Shown in pieces: positions 63,247 to 64,000 of a stretch of DNA of 64,000 nucleotides. The position numbers were made by a program, and so were the translations under genes. The stretch spans positions 3,100,001 to 3,164,000 of the forward strand of contig NZ_OW711693.1 in the NCBI RefSeq assembly GCF_940670685.1. The letters are read 5' to 3'. The stretch comes from Anaeropeptidivorans aminofermentans (GTDB lineage Bacteria; Bacillota; Clostridia; Lachnospirales; UBA5962). The notes under the pieces are model-generated. The model searched no databases, was not told where the DNA came from, and worked only from the letters and a program-made list of their open reading frames with translations. Every line of letters starts with the position of its first letter. Position 1 is the stretch's first letter.

Positions 63247-63660
63247 CTATTTTTTACCGCGCTTAGCGCCGTATTTGGAACGAGCCTGTTTTCTCTTGGC
63301 AACACCTGCAGTATCAAGAGTTCCGCGAACGATGTGATAACGCACACCGGGAACGTCTTTAACCCTACCGCCTCTGATAAGAACAACGCTATGCTCCTGA
63401 AGGTTGTGGCCTTCGCCTGGGATATAAGCTGTTACTTCCATACCGTTTGAAAGACGTACCCTTGCAATTTTACGTAATGCAGAGTTAGGCTTTTTAGGTG
63501 TAGCTGTTTTAACAGCCGTACAAACTCCTCTTTTCTGAGGGCTGTGTGCGTCAGTCATTCTTTTTCTTAAAGTGTTTAAGTTTTTCTGAAGAGCTGGCGC
63601 AGTTGACTTGCGTTTGTTAACTTGTCTGCCTTTTCTTACCAACTGGTTAAATGTCGGCAT
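63247..63660 (-). CDS. rpsL: Ribosomal protein uS12
   Basis: uS12 monitors codon-anticodon pairing. The 137 aa contain [11 protein letters not shown] and [11 protein letters not shown]; the lysines whose mutation gives streptomycin resistance (Lys43 and Lys88 in E. coli numbering) are wild type. The start follows AAGGAGGTGCAAT. First gene of the str operon. Confidence 0.98.
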   Translation of the reverse strand: MPTFNQLVRKGRQVNKRKSTAPALQKNLNTLRKRMTDAHSPQKRGVCTAVKTATPKKPNSALRKIARVRLSNGMEVTAYIPGEGHNLQEHSVVLIRGGRVKDVPGVRYHIVRGTLDTAGVAKRKQARSKYGAKRGKK

Positions 63661-63808
63661 ATTGCACCTCCTTAATTTTACAATTGAGCTGCCTTCGGGG
63701 CATTCTGTTCTGCTCCCTTCAGCGCTCTATCTGCCTAAGATATATTTTTTGCTGATGTCCTTATTTTTGGCAGATTAAAAAAACTGCCTAAATTCGGCAT
63801 ACTATAAA

Positions 63809-63837
63809 ATTATAATCCTGAGATTTCATTTTGTCAA
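63809..63837 (-). promoter_or_regulatory. Consensus sigma-A promoter of the str operon
   Basis: On the minus strand TTGACA (63832-63837), 17 bp, TATAAT (63809-63814): perfect consensus. The leader of about 140 nt to rpsL contains GGCAG and CTGCC words (63690-63790) that can pair and may regulate. Confidence 0.88.
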
Positions 63838-63959
63838 TATTTTTTTAATTTATAATGAAACCAATAAATTCAAGTATTTGCCTATACTAAAAAGATAAAA
63901 ATAAAAATCAGACGGCTAAAAATATCCTTTCCATATTAAATCATTGTTATGAGAATGTT

Positions 63960-64000
63960 TATAGTAAATTTAAAGTTAAATAGTAGCAAAACCGTATATT
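63960..64000. repeat. Dispersed element cut by the window edge
   Basis: TATAGTAAATTTAAAGTTAA, then TAGCAAAACCGTATATT, is the left end of a class I copy; the rest lies beyond the window. It is closest to 20878. Confidence 0.7.

Overview
The window comes from a low-GC Firmicute, most likely an amino-acid-fermenting member of the Clostridia (Lachnospirales-like). The evidence is the B12-dependent methylaspartate (glutamate mutase) pathway, a tyrosine phenol-lyase, a TcyP-type cystine importer, the Clostridial order of the str/S10/spc/alpha ribosomal clusters, strong AGGAGG ribosome binding sites and consensus sigma-A promoters. The species call is inference; no rRNA or tRNA gene is present.

Layout. 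(1) 1-6.9 kb, minus strand: operon gntR-glmS-glmL-glmE-mal plus a partial AtuA-like gene, converting glutamate through 3-methylaspartate to mesaconate. (2) 7-9.4 kb: small unrecognised genes bracketed by two homologous RNA loci, each with a TATAAT box and an intrinsic terminator. (3) 9.6-13.8 kb: nitrilase-family hydrolase, FCD-type GntR regulator, tyrosine phenol-lyase with a perfect 31-bp palindrome on its promoter, and a SatP-type acetate transporter. (4) 14-16.8 kb: AT-rich accessory patch with a DUF6809-like gene, five tandem small XRE regulators and an orphan radical SAM enzyme. (5) 17-33 kb: rlmH, a WalJ-like hydrolase, murA, a phosphatase, a membrane protein, two tandem HtrA proteases, tcyP, a thioredoxin-fold protein with an in-frame UGA in a Cys-x-x-UGA motif, a two-component system and mutS2. 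(6) 33-63.7 kb: a lytic transglycosylase, then the minus-strand translation block from truA back to rpsL (truA-ecfT-ecfA2-ecfA1-MATE-rplQ-rpoA-rpsD-rpsK-rpsM-rpmJ-infA-KOW-map-adk-secY, the spc and S10 operons, tuf, fusA, rpsG, rpsL). Promoters for S10, tuf and str all have 17-bp spacers.

The most unusual content lies between genes and in small details. A dispersed palindromic element family, with termini starting TATAGT, recurs about 20 times in intergenic DNA, even inside the ecf operon where it supplies the last codon and stop of ecfA2. It looks like a TA-target MITE (non-autonomous transposon) family; no transposase is in the window. Other points are a probable selenoprotein (CLLU), two genes whose only sensible start codon is ATT behind a good Shine-Dalgarno sequence, a short array of covarying hairpins between rplF and rpsH, and two tiny genes in the tuf-rpsJ gap.

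Start codons were moved from the longest open frame wherever a Shine-Dalgarno sequence and family length agreed (rpsJ, rpsG, rpsE, rplO, rpmC, adk, tpl, glmS, gntR, htrA and others). No search could be run, so names rest on motif recognition, length and gene order.
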